This document shows, piece after piece, positions 1-6,637 of a stretch of 15,424 bases of DNA. Below the pieces are notes generated by a model. It had not been told where the DNA came from. It worked only from the letters and a program-made list of their open reading frames with translations, and searched no databases. How positions within the stretch are numbered: the first letter of the stretch is position 1; each line of letters opens with the position of its first letter. The stretch is from contig JBMHDH010000032.1 of NCBI GenBank assembly GCA_049889495.1, positions 1 to 15,424 on the forward strand, read 5' to 3'. A program made the position numbers and the translations under genes. The stretch is from UBA685 sp049889495 (GTDB taxonomy: Bacteria; Pseudomonadota; Alphaproteobacteria; Puniceispirillales; Puniceispirillaceae).

Positions 1-263
1 TCACTTGGGCGATAGCTGGCTAAGGCTGATTTGGCGAAATGTTTATTTTGCGATAGAAAATTTTCAGGCCCTGAATATAGGTTGGTGAAATTGCATCTGC
101 CACCGCCAGAGATGCGAATTTTCTCAGCCACTTTTTCACGATGATCAATCAAAATCACCTTATGACCTCTGGCTGCGGCAAGGCTGGCACAATAAAGACC
201 TGCCGCCCCTGCGCCAAGAATTGCCACATCATAATCATAATCATAAGGCGAAGGTGATGTCAT
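1..263 (-). CDS. BaiN/HI0933-family FAD-dependent oxidoreductase, 5' part only
   Basis: This is the first 87 codons of a minus-strand gene whose 3' end lies outside the window. Translation shows a dinucleotide-binding Rossmann motif GAGAAG at residues 17-22, followed by KIRISGGGRCNFTN at about 48-61. That second motif is the signature of the HI0933/BaiN-like (YhiN) flavoprotein family, which binds FAD and probably NAD(P)H. The physiological substrate of most members is unknown. The ATG at 263 overlaps the stop codon of the upstream small membrane protein as ATGA, so the two are probably translationally coupled. Residues 7-12 are YDYDYD, encoded by a 6-bp triplicate repeat just before the first beta strand. 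This makes the extreme N-terminus variable-looking. The family call is firm; the function is not resolved. Confidence 0.88.
   Translation of the reverse strand, partial: MTSPSPYDYDYDVAILGAGAAGLYCASLAAARGHKVILIDHREKVAEKIRISGGGRCNFTNLYSGPENFLSQNKHFAKSALASYRPS
228..245. repeat. 6-bp tandem repeat, three copies (ATCATA)
   Basis: Three perfect head-to-tail copies of ATCATA lie inside the start of the flavoprotein gene. Read on the minus strand they encode Tyr-Asp three times, immediately before the Rossmann beta strand. The unit length is a multiple of three, so copy-number change would alter length but not frame. Confidence 0.8.
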
Positions 264-484
264 TGTGATGACGTCTCATCAGGTGATTTTGGCTTGAACA
301 ACCAATTGACAAAAAGATGCACCCCATAGCCGATGACAGGCAGGATAATCACAGCCAAGGCAAGTGGGATCAGACGCGCTTTATCATGGCCAGGCGCGAT
401 CAACCCTGCCATCAGGACGATCATTTCCGCAAGCGCAATCACCACCCAATTCATCGTCAACAACATATAACGCAGGAACCGCAT
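260..484 (-). CDS. Small two-helix membrane protein of unknown function
   Basis: This encodes 74 residues with two clear hydrophobic segments, about residues 8-30 and 39-61. A short polar loop (GHDKAR) separates them, and a charged, proline-containing tail (KPKSPDETSSQ) follows. The topology is a hairpin inner-membrane protein. I do not recognise a named family. An AAGGA sequence about 11 bases upstream of the ATG (minus strand, around 496-500) is an acceptable ribosome-binding site. The stop codon TGA overlaps the ATG of the flavoprotein gene (ATGA), which supports a real coding gene in the same transcript. The HIT gene lies 75 bp upstream. It could be a membrane partner of the flavoprotein, but that is only inference from coupling. 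Confidence 0.72.
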   Translation of the reverse strand: MRFLRYMLLTMNWVVIALAEMIVLMAGLIAPGHDKARLIPLALAVIILPVIGYGVHLFVNWLFKPKSPDETSSQ

Positions 485-538
485 CTTTTTTCTTATCCTT
501 TTTTATTTGGCCATTTATCGCTTGCCGTCTTAGCCTTG

Positions 539-598
539 ATCAATTCAATTTTGCCCAATTCAATTTTGATCAAGCCAATTTTGACCAATCCAATTTTG
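539..598. repeat. 15-bp tandem repeat, four degenerate copies spanning the HIT gene stop
   Basis: On the minus strand four consecutive 15-bp units can be read: CAAAATTGGATTGGT (598-584), CAAAATTGGCTTGAT (583-569), CAAAATTGAATTGGG (568-554) and CAAAATTGAATTGAT (553-539). The block CAAAATTG is invariant. The first two units encode the last residues of the HIT protein (QNWIG, QNWLD). In the third unit a TGG codon is TGA, which is the stop. The array then continues as non-coding DNA. A partial fifth copy (CAAGG) may follow. Confidence 0.9.
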
Positions 599-988
599 CA
601 ATCCCGCAATTTGTGTTGCCAATGCCTCTGGCTGATACGCAAGGGCGGTCCCTTTGCCCCAAACAGGGTCAGGCCATGCAAAATCTGTTTTGCGACGCGC
701 GATAATATGTAAATGGCATTGCGGTACCATATTGCCAATAGCCGCGATATTCATTTTGTCAGATTTTGTGTTTTCGCTGATCACTTTTGCAATGTGATTT
801 GCGGCACGCATCATCTCATCATAGGAGGATATCTCTAGATCAAATAATTCAGAAATGCCAGCTTTCATGGGGATCAGCAAACACCATAAGATACGCGCGT
901 CATCCACAAGCCGCAACTCACACCCTGCGATTGTCATCACATGATGCGAGCTGGTCTTTAATCTGTTATCTAGCGGATAATCAGTCAT
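560..988 (-). CDS. HIT-domain (histidine triad) protein
   Basis: This encodes 142 residues related to HIT-family nucleotide hydrolases/transferases, which act on nucleotide phosphoramidates or dinucleotides through a nucleophilic histidine. The triad segment is PQCHLHIIAR at residues 89-98. H92 and H94 fit the middle (nucleophile) and last His, while the first His position is Q90. The downstream AWPDPVWG (104-111) matches a bacterial HIT subgroup I know by its QLHVH and AWP-x-PVWG motifs. The start codon at 988 follows AGGGATATAGA, a modest ribosome-binding site. It lies 25 bp after the hydrolase gene and is probably cotranscribed with it. The C-terminal residues are encoded by a 15-bp tandem repeat that also supplies the stop codon. 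Substrate is unknown. Confidence 0.85.
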   Translation of the reverse strand: MTDYPLDNRLKTSSHHVMTIAGCELRLVDDARILWCLLIPMKAGISELFDLEISSYDEMMRAANHIAKVISENTKSDKMNIAAIGNMVPQCHLHIIARRKTDFAWPDPVWGKGTALAYQPEALATQIAGLQNWIGQNWLDQN

Positions 989-1013
989 TCTATATCCCTA
1001 TTTGGTTACATCC

Positions 1014-1916
1014 CTAGTGATTGGAGGCCAGAAAAGACAGCAAGGCTTCGGCTGTTTCTTGCGGGGCTTCTTCTGGCAGGAAATGGCCATAGGGCACCGC
1101 ATGGCCTGTGACATGATGGGCCACTTTTTGCCATTCTGCGATGACATCATAGCGCGCCCCAACAAAGCCTTTTTCACCCCAAAGCACTTGGACAGGCATC
1201 GAAAGCTTTTCTGTCAGATCAGCTTCATCATGGATCAAATCAATGCCAGCGGCGGCACGATAATCTTCGCAAGATGCATGGATGACATCTTCATTTTGAA
1301 AGGCATCCAAATAAGCCTGAAAGGCCGCATCATCTAACCAGCCATCTGATTTTGACCACATTTGCAATTTTTGGCGCAAATAAAATTCAGGATTTTGGCC
1401 AATTAAGGTTTCAGGCAAAGGGGCCTTTTGAATCAGAAAAAACCAATGATAATAAGCGGTTGCAAATTTTTTATCTGTGCCCTCATACATGGCGTAGGTG
1501 GGGGCAATATCCAAAACAGACAGATGGGTGATACGCTCTGGATAATCTTTTGCAAGACGATGTGCGACGCGCCCCCCACGGTCATGACCAACCACAGCGA
1601 ATTTTTCGATGCCAAGCTGATCCATAATGTCAATCATATCACCTGCCATGGCCCGTTTGGCATAGCCAGAATGATCAACACCAGAGGCTGGTTTTGGCGA
1701 TGTGCCATAGCCGCGTAAATCCGTCATAATCATTTTCATATGGGGGGCAAGCATAGGCGCAATTTTACGAAATATGGCATGTGTCTGCGGATAGCCGTGC
1801 AAAAATAATACAGGCACGCCTTGCCCGCCTGATGTCACGGTAAAAGGCCCGATGCTGGTTTCGATAATGTGGCTGGTAAAGTCAGGGTAAAAATCAGTCA
1901 TAATGTGAGGCGGCAT
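1014..1916 (-). CDS. Fluoroacetate/haloacetate dehalogenase-like alpha/beta hydrolase
   Basis: This encodes 300 residues with an alpha/beta-hydrolase fold and no signal peptide, so it is probably cytosolic. It carries the residue set of hydrolytic fluoroacetate dehalogenases. The oxyanion-hole region is LHGYP (39-43). The nucleophile motif is GHDRGGR, with D112 as nucleophile and R113 and R116 as carboxylate-binding arginines. Acid D136 lies in VLDIAPT. H157-W158 (YYHWFF) and Y219 (CEDYRA) correspond to the halide pocket, and base H278 lies in GHFLPEEAP. From memory of the Rhodopseudomonas palustris RPA1163 enzyme these are nearly the same positions. Family reaction: hydrolysis of an alpha-haloacid to the hydroxyacid plus halide through an ester on Asp. 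Some relatives with this set act on other esters or epoxides. An alternative start at Met6 is possible, as neither start has a strong Shine-Dalgarno. It is the first gene of the minus-strand operon. Confidence 0.85.
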   Translation of the reverse strand: MPPHIMTDFYPDFTSHIIETSIGPFTVTSGGQGVPVLFLHGYPQTHAIFRKIAPMLAPHMKMIMTDLRGYGTSPKPASGVDHSGYAKRAMAGDMIDIMDQLGIEKFAVVGHDRGGRVAHRLAKDYPERITHLSVLDIAPTYAMYEGTDKKFATAYYHWFFLIQKAPLPETLIGQNPEFYLRQKLQMWSKSDGWLDDAAFQAYLDAFQNEDVIHASCEDYRAAAGIDLIHDEADLTEKLSMPVQVLWGEKGFVGARYDVIAEWQKVAHHVTGHAVPYGHFLPEEAPQETAEALLSFLASNH

Positions 1917-1949
1917 TCTTTAACGGGTCATTTTCTGGCTTTGAATAAC

Positions 1950-1978
1950 TTGCATAAACGATAGTCCGCCATCATAGT
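1950..1978 (+). promoter_or_regulatory. Weak candidate promoter for the YCII-reductive dehalogenase operon
   Basis: TTGCAT, 17 bases, then CATAGT on the plus strand. The match to consensus is poor (3/6 and 4/6), but this is the only arrangement of the right spacing in the 96-bp gap. It overlaps the -10 of the divergent promoter, so the two directions could compete or share a regulator. Confidence 0.3.
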
Positions 1979-1999
1979 ATAGCGTTAAACAATTGCCAA
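1971..1999 (-). promoter_or_regulatory. Sigma70-type promoter for the hydrolase operon
   Basis: Read on the minus strand, TTGGCA (1999-1994) is followed after 17 bases by TATGAT (1976-1971). Each hexamer matches the consensus at 5 of 6 positions and the spacing is ideal. The expected transcript start is near 1964, giving a leader of about 48 nt before the ATG at 1916. Confidence 0.6.
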
Positions 2000-2012
2000 T
2001 GGGGGGCGAATA

Positions 2013-2300
2013 ATGAAGCACTATATGATTTTACATGTGGGGTTTGAGATGCCAACAAAAGAGATCATGCAAAGCTGGAATGATTGGTTTCAAAAAACCA
2101 AAGATATCACTGTTGATATGGGCGGTTTTATGGCAGGGCGCGAAATCACAAAAACTGGCACAGCTGACTTGAAAATGGATCTGGACTGCCTGACAGGCTA
2201 TTCCATTATCCAAGCAGAATCGCAAGAGGCCGCTGAAGAGATTGCATCAACCAATCCCTTTATCACAGCCATTCGGGTTTATGAAATCCGCAAAGGCTAG
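2013..2300 (+). CDS. YCII/DGPF-like small protein
   Basis: This encodes 95 residues. The layout MKHYMILHVGFE, then GGFMAGREI, then LTGYSIIQAESQEAAEEIA, then NPF and IRVYEIRKG is that of the YCII-related/DGPF dimeric ferredoxin-like fold. The final strand IRVYEIR is typical. Biochemistry is known for few members. One member of the superfamily, TftG, removes HCl from a chlorinated hydroxyhydroquinone, which is suggestive here but not specific. The gene lies 42 bp upstream of the reductive dehalogenase fusion on the same strand, so they are probably cotranscribed. The ATG is preceded by a G-rich run (GGGGGGCGAATA), an unusual ribosome-binding site. It may instead be a protein of unrelated, unknown function. 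Confidence 0.78.
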   Translation: MKHYMILHVGFEMPTKEIMQSWNDWFQKTKDITVDMGGFMAGREITKTGTADLKMDLDCLTGYSIIQAESQEAAEEIASTNPFITAIRVYEIRKG

Positions 2301-2328
2301 CAGATAAGGAAAAAAGCCTGAAGGACAT

Positions 2329-2333
2329 AGGAG
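2329..2333 (+). promoter_or_regulatory. Ribosome-binding site AGGAG of the reductive dehalogenase fusion
   Basis: AGGAG lies 9 bases before the ATG at 2343. It fixes the start there and shows that no N-terminal export signal has been missed upstream. Confidence 0.75.
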
Positions 2334-2342
2334 CGTTTTGAA

Positions 2343-5300
2343 ATGCAGACAAACAGGCTATTTTCAAGCAAATCGCGGCCCATGCATTATGGTAATTACC
2401 CGCTTCACCGCTTAAAACGCACAACGACGCTTGATGAAGCTTGTGGGGCACTGCCGCATCTTCGGTTTCACCGCCCTTTGCAACCAGATAATATCGTGAA
2501 TGCGATGGCAGATCATCAGGCAATGCTAGATGCCATTCGTGATGGGCTTGTGAATAAGGCAAAGGCAGAGATTCCAGATGATGGGCAAGAACGTGCCAAT
2601 CATGTAAAATCCTTTGGCTATTTTTGTGATGCGGCATTGGTGGGGATTGGGGCGATTGATGAAACGGTCTTCCTTGATCAGCCAACCCATAATTTAGATG
2701 TCAACTCGCTGGTTGATATGCTGCGTTCGCGCCAAACGAAAACTTTGGCAGCTGGCATTGATATGATTATGGCAGATCTAAAGGAATCCGTCGAAGCCCC
2801 GCCGCGAACCGTTGCCCATCATCACCGCGCGATTACCTTTATTTATGACTATCGCCGTGACCCCTATCCCGATGAGCCAGGGGCAGATTGGCTGGATGAT
2901 GCACAGGCGCATCGGGCCTGTCTATTATCATCTGAAACCGCCATTGTGATTGCCAATTATATTCGCTTGCTTGGCTTTGATGCCAAGGCCCATACCATGG
3001 CGGCCTCAGATGTTGATCTGGCAAAAGTCGCGGTGCGTTCTGGTGTGGTGGTGAATGAAAAAGGCGATATGGTGGCGCCGTGGTTTGGCAAACGCTTTGG
3101 TCTTTCAGTTGTGACAACAGATATGCCGCTTGCCGCCGACCAGCCCTTGGCCCCTTTGGCAGATCAGCCGCAAACCGAATTGACAGGGTTCAATTGGAAG
3201 CTTGGCAGGCATAGCGCCAAAAATGCGTATAACCAAGATCCCTTTAAAAACCGAGATTATAAAGACAGTGCCTTGACGCTGGAAAAGCTGACTTATGTCG
3301 ATCAGCCCACAACCTATTTAGATGAAGCCAATATCCCGCGTGTTCCCAAACGAACGGATATGTTTGCCAGAGCGCAATTTGGCGATATGGGCAAGGCCAA
3401 TCAGAAAAATGCCACCAATGGCTATTATGCCAGAAAAGCACCAACGTCTTTTGCACAACGCCGCGCGCTTGGGGCATTTGTGTTGCTGCAAGATGGTGAT
3501 GTCACCCCCCAAGATATGACGGCACATAACATATCAGATAATCAGGCCATCTCTGCACATCATTCAGATTTGATCAAAGCCACCAGCTATTTTCTTGGGG
3601 TGGATGCGGTTGGTCTGTCACGTTGTCCTGATTGGGTATGGTATTCGCATGATGCCAGAGGTGATGCGATTATCCCGCCACATGATAACGCCATTTCAAT
3701 GGTGATTGACCAAGGCTTTGAAACAATGGAAGGGGCGTCTGGTGATGATTGGATTTCAGTGGCCCAATCTATGCGGGCTTATTTGCGCTTTTCCCTGCTA
3801 GGTGGGGTGATTGCGAATCAAATCAGACGCCTTGGCTATGAAGCCAAAGCCCATAGCGTCATGGATGGTGAGGTCTTACAGCCACCCTTGCTATTATTAA
3901 GCGGTTTGGGTGAGGTCAGCCGCATTGGTGAGGTCATCATGCATCCCTATTTAGGGCCGCGCTTAAAATCAGGTGTGGTGACAACCACCATGCCTATGGC
4001 GCATGATAAGCCCATTGATTTTGGCATGCAGAATTTCTGTGACTCTTGTCAAAAATGCGCCAGAGAATGCCCATCAGGTGCGATCACCGCTGGTCCAAAA
4101 TTAATGTTTAATGGTTATGAGACTTGGAAATCAGATAGCCAGAAATGCACCACCTATCGCATCGGCACCGAAGGCGGCGCGATGTGCGGGCGGTGCATGA
4201 AAACCTGTCCTTGGAATCTGGAAGGCTTATTTGTCGAAGCGCCTTTCCGCTGGGCGGCAATGCATGTGCCAAAGGCCGCCCCCTTGCTTGCCAAGCTTGA
4301 TGATATGGTTGGCCATGGCAAAATGAACCCGATGAAAAAATGGTGGTGGGATATCGCCTTGCAAGAGGATGGGGGCTATCGTCCGACAAGCCATCCTATC
4401 AATCAACGTGGCATCAGCCCAGAGCTAACCATTCATTATGATGAACAAACGCTGGCGGTTTATCCAGCGCCATTGACACCGCACCCTTACCCTTATCCTG
4501 ATATGATGGATCGCGAAGCAGGCATTGCCGCCTATCAAGAGATGATCCCCGCAAAAGACTATCAGCGGCGTTTGTCACAAGGTGATGACAGCCATCTTCA
4601 TAAACGACCAGATCAAGAACAGGATCAAGCAGCATCGCCTGTCTTGCCCATGATCGTCACAAAAGTCGAAGAATTAAATAATCGCATCACCAAATATGAA
4701 ATGCGTCATAAAGAGGGCATAGATCTGCCAGCTTGGCAAGCGGGGGCACATATTGATGTGTTGGTATCGCCAGAATTTTTGCGGCCCTATTCGATGTCTG
4801 GCAATCCAGATGACAGATCTGTTTATCAAATTGCGGTATTACGCGAAGATCAGGGGCGTGGCGGCTCTTTGCTGATGCATCGGATTTTTACCGAAGGACG
4901 CCAGATTTTTATCTCGCATCCGATCAATCATTTTGCAATGACAGATACAAAAGAGATGGTCTATTTGATGGGCGGGGGGATTGGTATCACGCCTATGATT
5001 GCCTTTGCGCATGAAAGATTTGCAAAAAATTTACCTTTTCATTTACATTATTCAGTATCTTGTAAAGCGGATTTGGCATTTGTCTCTGATTTGTCAAATT
5101 TTCCTTGGTCTGATCAGGTGCATTACCATATTTCTGATGAAGGTGGCCGCCTCGATTTACCTGCCTTATTCCAGCAAGCTGATCCGTCATCTCATATCTA
5201 TAGCTGTGGGCCAGAGGCCTATATGAGCGCGGTACGTTCAGCAGCGCAAGCCGCTGGTCTGCCAGAAGATCACATTCACCAAGAATTTTTCTCGGTGCCA

Positions 5301-5588
5301 GAATTGCCAGACTATGAAAATTATCCCTTTACCATTCACATTGAATCAACAGGGCAGATTTTGGATGTGCCAGCTGATAAAACCGCAGCTGATGTGTTGA
5401 ATGATCATGGGTTTGGCGTGGATGTGAAATGTTCTGATGGCTTATGTGGTGTGTGCCAATGTGGGTATAATGACGGAGAAATTGAACATCGCGATTTTGT
5501 GCTATCAAAGGCGCAGCGCGAAACACAGCTTATTTTATGCCAGTCACGCGCCGCACAAAAAGATGGTCAAATCACGTTAAAGCTCTAA
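2343..5588 (+). CDS. Self-sufficient reductive dehalogenase homologue fused to a PDR-like NAD(P)H reductase
   Basis: This encodes 1081 residues in three parts. Residues about 155-275 are a degenerate copy of the corrinoid-binding fold. Residues about 410-560 are the second copy, with WVWYSH (431-436); Y434 probably corresponds to the RdhA catalytic tyrosine. Two [4Fe-4S] motifs follow: C566, C569, C572 and C576-Pro, then C602, C615, C618 and C622-Pro. Residues about 770-985 are a ferredoxin-reductase module: FMN motif RPYSMS (814-819), nucleotide motif GGGIGITP (877-884) and YSCGPE (953-958). The C-terminal [2Fe-2S] domain has C1030, C1035, C1038 and C1066. This is the layout of catabolic, cytosolic RdhA enzymes such as NpRdhA and BhbA. 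Those remove halogen from halogenated hydroxybenzoates using cobalamin and NAD(P)H directly. There is no twin-arginine signal and no rdhB membrane anchor. The substrate is inferred only by family. Epoxyqueuosine reductase (QueG) is related but far smaller and lacks the reductase. Confidence 0.9.
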   Translation: MQTNRLFSSKSRPMHYGNYPLHRLKRTTTLDEACGALPHLRFHRPLQPDNIVNAMADHQAMLDAIRDGLVNKAKAEIPDDGQERANHVKSFGYFCDAALVGIGAIDETVFLDQPTHNLDVNSLVDMLRSRQTKTLAAGIDMIMADLKESVEAPPRTVAHHHRAITFIYDYRRDPYPDEPGADWLDDAQAHRACLLSSETAIVIANYIRLLGFDAKAHTMAASDVDLAKVAVRSGVVVNEKGDMVAPWFGKRFGLSVVTTDMPLAADQPLAPLADQPQTELTGFNWKLGRHSAKNAYNQDPFKNRDYKDSALTLEKLTYVDQPTTYLDEANIPRVPKRTDMFARAQFGDMGKANQKNATNGYYARKAPTSFAQRRALGAFVLLQDGDVTPQDMTAHNISDNQAISAHHSDLIKATSYFLGVDAVGLSRCPDWVWYSHDARGDAIIPPHDNAISMVIDQGFETMEGASGDDWISVAQSMRAYLRFSLLGGVIANQIRRLGYEAKAHSVMDGEVLQPPLLLLSGLGEVSRIGEVIMHPYLGPRLKSGVVTTTMPMAHDKPIDFGMQNFCDSCQKCARECPSGAITAGPKLMFNGYETWKSDSQKCTTYRIGTEGGAMCGRCMKTCPWNLEGLFVEAPFRWAAMHVPKAAPLLAKLDDMVGHGKMNPMKKWWWDIALQEDGGYRPTSHPINQRGISPELTIHYDEQTLAVYPAPLTPHPYPYPDMMDREAGIAAYQEMIPAKDYQRRLSQGDDSHLHKRPDQEQDQAASPVLPMIVTKVEELNNRITKYEMRHKEGIDLPAWQAGAHIDVLVSPEFLRPYSMSGNPDDRSVYQIAVLREDQGRGGSLLMHRIFTEGRQIFISHPINHFAMTDTKEMVYLMGGGIGITPMIAFAHERFAKNLPFHLHYSVSCKADLAFVSDLSNFPWSDQVHYHISDEGGRLDLPALFQQADPSSHIYSCGPEAYMSAVRSAAQAAGLPEDHIHQEFFSVPELPDYENYPFTIHIESTGQILDVPADKTAADVLNDHGFGVDVKCSDGLCGVCQCGYNDGEIEHRDFVLSKAQRETQLILCQSRAAQKDGQITLKL

Positions 5589-5614
5589 GATTAAGCGATA
5601 ACAGCTTAGGAAGA

Positions 5615-5638
5615 GGCGGCTAGACTAACCAGCCCGCC
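5615..5638 (+). other. Short imperfect hairpin between the dehalogenase fusion and the PhyH gene
   Basis: GGCGGCT (5615-5621) can pair with AGCCCGCC (5631-5638), with one bulged base and a 9-nt loop. There is no T run after it, so it is not a normal intrinsic terminator. It could attenuate or stabilise the transcript between the two genes, whose gap is 70 bp. Confidence 0.35.
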
Positions 5639-5658
5639 CTATCAAAAGGATCCTTGCG

Positions 5659-6474
5659 ATGTCTGCACAAAAAAACGCATCTGTAATTACGCCAGATCAG
5701 ATTTCTGATTTTCAAAATGACGGTGTTGTTTTGTTAAAAGGCTTATTTAAAGACTGGGTGCCGCAAATTGAAAAAGCCATTGAAACCAATATGGCAAATC
5801 CTGGCCCTTATGCAGCCGAAAATCTGCAAGATGGTGAGGCAGGGCGTTTCTTTGATGATTATTGCAATTGGCAAACCATCCCTGAATTGGCAGATATCAT
5901 GCGGCATTCGCCCGCCCCGCAAGCCGCATCTGCTTTGATGCAATCACAAAGCGTACAGTTTTTTCATGATCATGTGCTGGTCAAAGAACCTGGCACCTCA
6001 AAGCCAACCCCATGGCATCAAGATGCGCCTTATTATTTTGTCGAAGGCCAGCAGACTGTCAGTTTTTGGATCCCTGTTGATCCTGTTAAGCAAGCCAGCT
6101 TGCGCTCTATTGCAGGCTCTCATAAATGGGACAAAATGGTATTGCCAGTGCGGTGGCTAAAACAAGATAATTTCTATGCCAATAATGATGAATATTTGCC
6201 TGTGCCAGATCCTGATAAAGATCAGGCAGATTATCAGGTACTAGAATGGGATATGGAACCTGGCGATGCGATGGCATTTCATTATCGCTGTGTGCATGGG
6301 GCAAGAGGCAATGAAGCAACCACCAGACGCAGGGCCTTATCTTTGCGCTATGTGGGAGATGATGCACGCTATGTCACGCGCCAAGGGCGTACCTCGCCGC
6401 CTTTCCCAAATCATGAGATGAAAGAAGGGCAGAAATTGCGCGAAGATTGGTTCCCTGTGGTATGGCCGAAATAA
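5659..6474 (+). CDS. PhyH-family Fe(II)/2-oxoglutarate-dependent oxygenase
   Basis: This encodes 271 residues of the phytanoyl-CoA dioxygenase (PhyH) superfamily. The metal facial triad is readable: H120-x-D122 in PWHQDAPYY and H213 in CVHGARGN. R224, 11 residues after the distal His in TTRRRALSLRY, is placed like the 2-oxoglutarate-binding arginine of human PhyH. Family chemistry is hydroxylation of an unactivated carbon, sometimes on acyl-CoAs and often on small metabolites, with release of succinate and CO2. The gene follows the reductive dehalogenase fusion by 70 bp in the same direction and ends in a terminator-like hairpin, so it may close that operon. AAAAGGAT about 8 bases upstream of the ATG is an acceptable ribosome-binding site. 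The substrate cannot be read from sequence. Involvement in the same pathway is inference from position. Confidence 0.88.
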   Translation: MSAQKNASVITPDQISDFQNDGVVLLKGLFKDWVPQIEKAIETNMANPGPYAAENLQDGEAGRFFDDYCNWQTIPELADIMRHSPAPQAASALMQSQSVQFFHDHVLVKEPGTSKPTPWHQDAPYYFVEGQQTVSFWIPVDPVKQASLRSIAGSHKWDKMVLPVRWLKQDNFYANNDEYLPVPDPDKDQADYQVLEWDMEPGDAMAFHYRCVHGARGNEATTRRRALSLRYVGDDARYVTRQGRTSPPFPNHEMKEGQKLREDWFPVVWPK

Positions 6475-6526
6475 GGGGATCATCTGATAAGATCATCAAG
6501 TGATTTGTACAATCCCCTCTTTTTTC
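6474..6526 (+). terminator. Terminator-like hairpin overlapping the PhyH stop codon
   Basis: AGGGGAT (6474-6480) pairs with ATCCCCT (6512-6518), followed by C and a T-rich tract (TTTTTTCTTTT). The stem begins on the last base of the TAA stop. The 31-nt loop can fold further through short ATCA/TGAT pairs. The long loop makes it less certain than a compact intrinsic terminator. Confidence 0.55.
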
Positions 6527-6603
6527 TTTTGCCTCATTCTGATACATAACAGGCATTTATAACATAAGGGCTAGTGACGAATTTCGGCCCAACAATAAAA
6601 TAT

Positions 6604-6629
6604 AGCGGCAAAATAAAGCGGCAAAATAA
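6604..6629. repeat. 13-bp perfect tandem duplication in the NDUFA9-like leader
   Basis: AGCGGCAAAATAA occurs at 6604-6616 and again at 6617-6629. It is followed by two decayed pieces (AGGCAATAA, AGGCAAAT) that lead into the start codon. The array supplies the ribosome-binding region of the next gene. Confidence 0.85.
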
Positions 6630-6637
6630 AAGGCAAT

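Noticed and set aside
539..598. CRISPR-like array
   Set aside because: The 15-bp units are directly adjacent with no spacers, and no cas gene is present.
364..705. Plus-strand open frame with a pentapeptide-like run (NFDQA, NFDQS, NFAI)
   Set aside because: The pattern is a by-product of the 15-bp DNA repeat read on the wrong strand. The frame lies opposite the HIT and membrane genes and shows no independent signs of coding.
1917..2342. Cobalamin riboswitch upstream of the corrinoid-dependent enzyme
   Set aside because: The non-coding space is only 96 bp and 42 bp, too short for a cobalamin aptamer, and no B12-box-like segment is seen.
2343..2450. Twin-arginine export signal on the reductive dehalogenase
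   Set aside because: The N-terminus has no RRxFxK motif or hydrophobic stretch, and a strong ribosome-binding site fixes the start.
5615..5638. Intrinsic terminator after the reductive dehalogenase
   Set aside because: The hairpin is short and bulged and lacks a T run, so read-through into the PhyH gene is likely.
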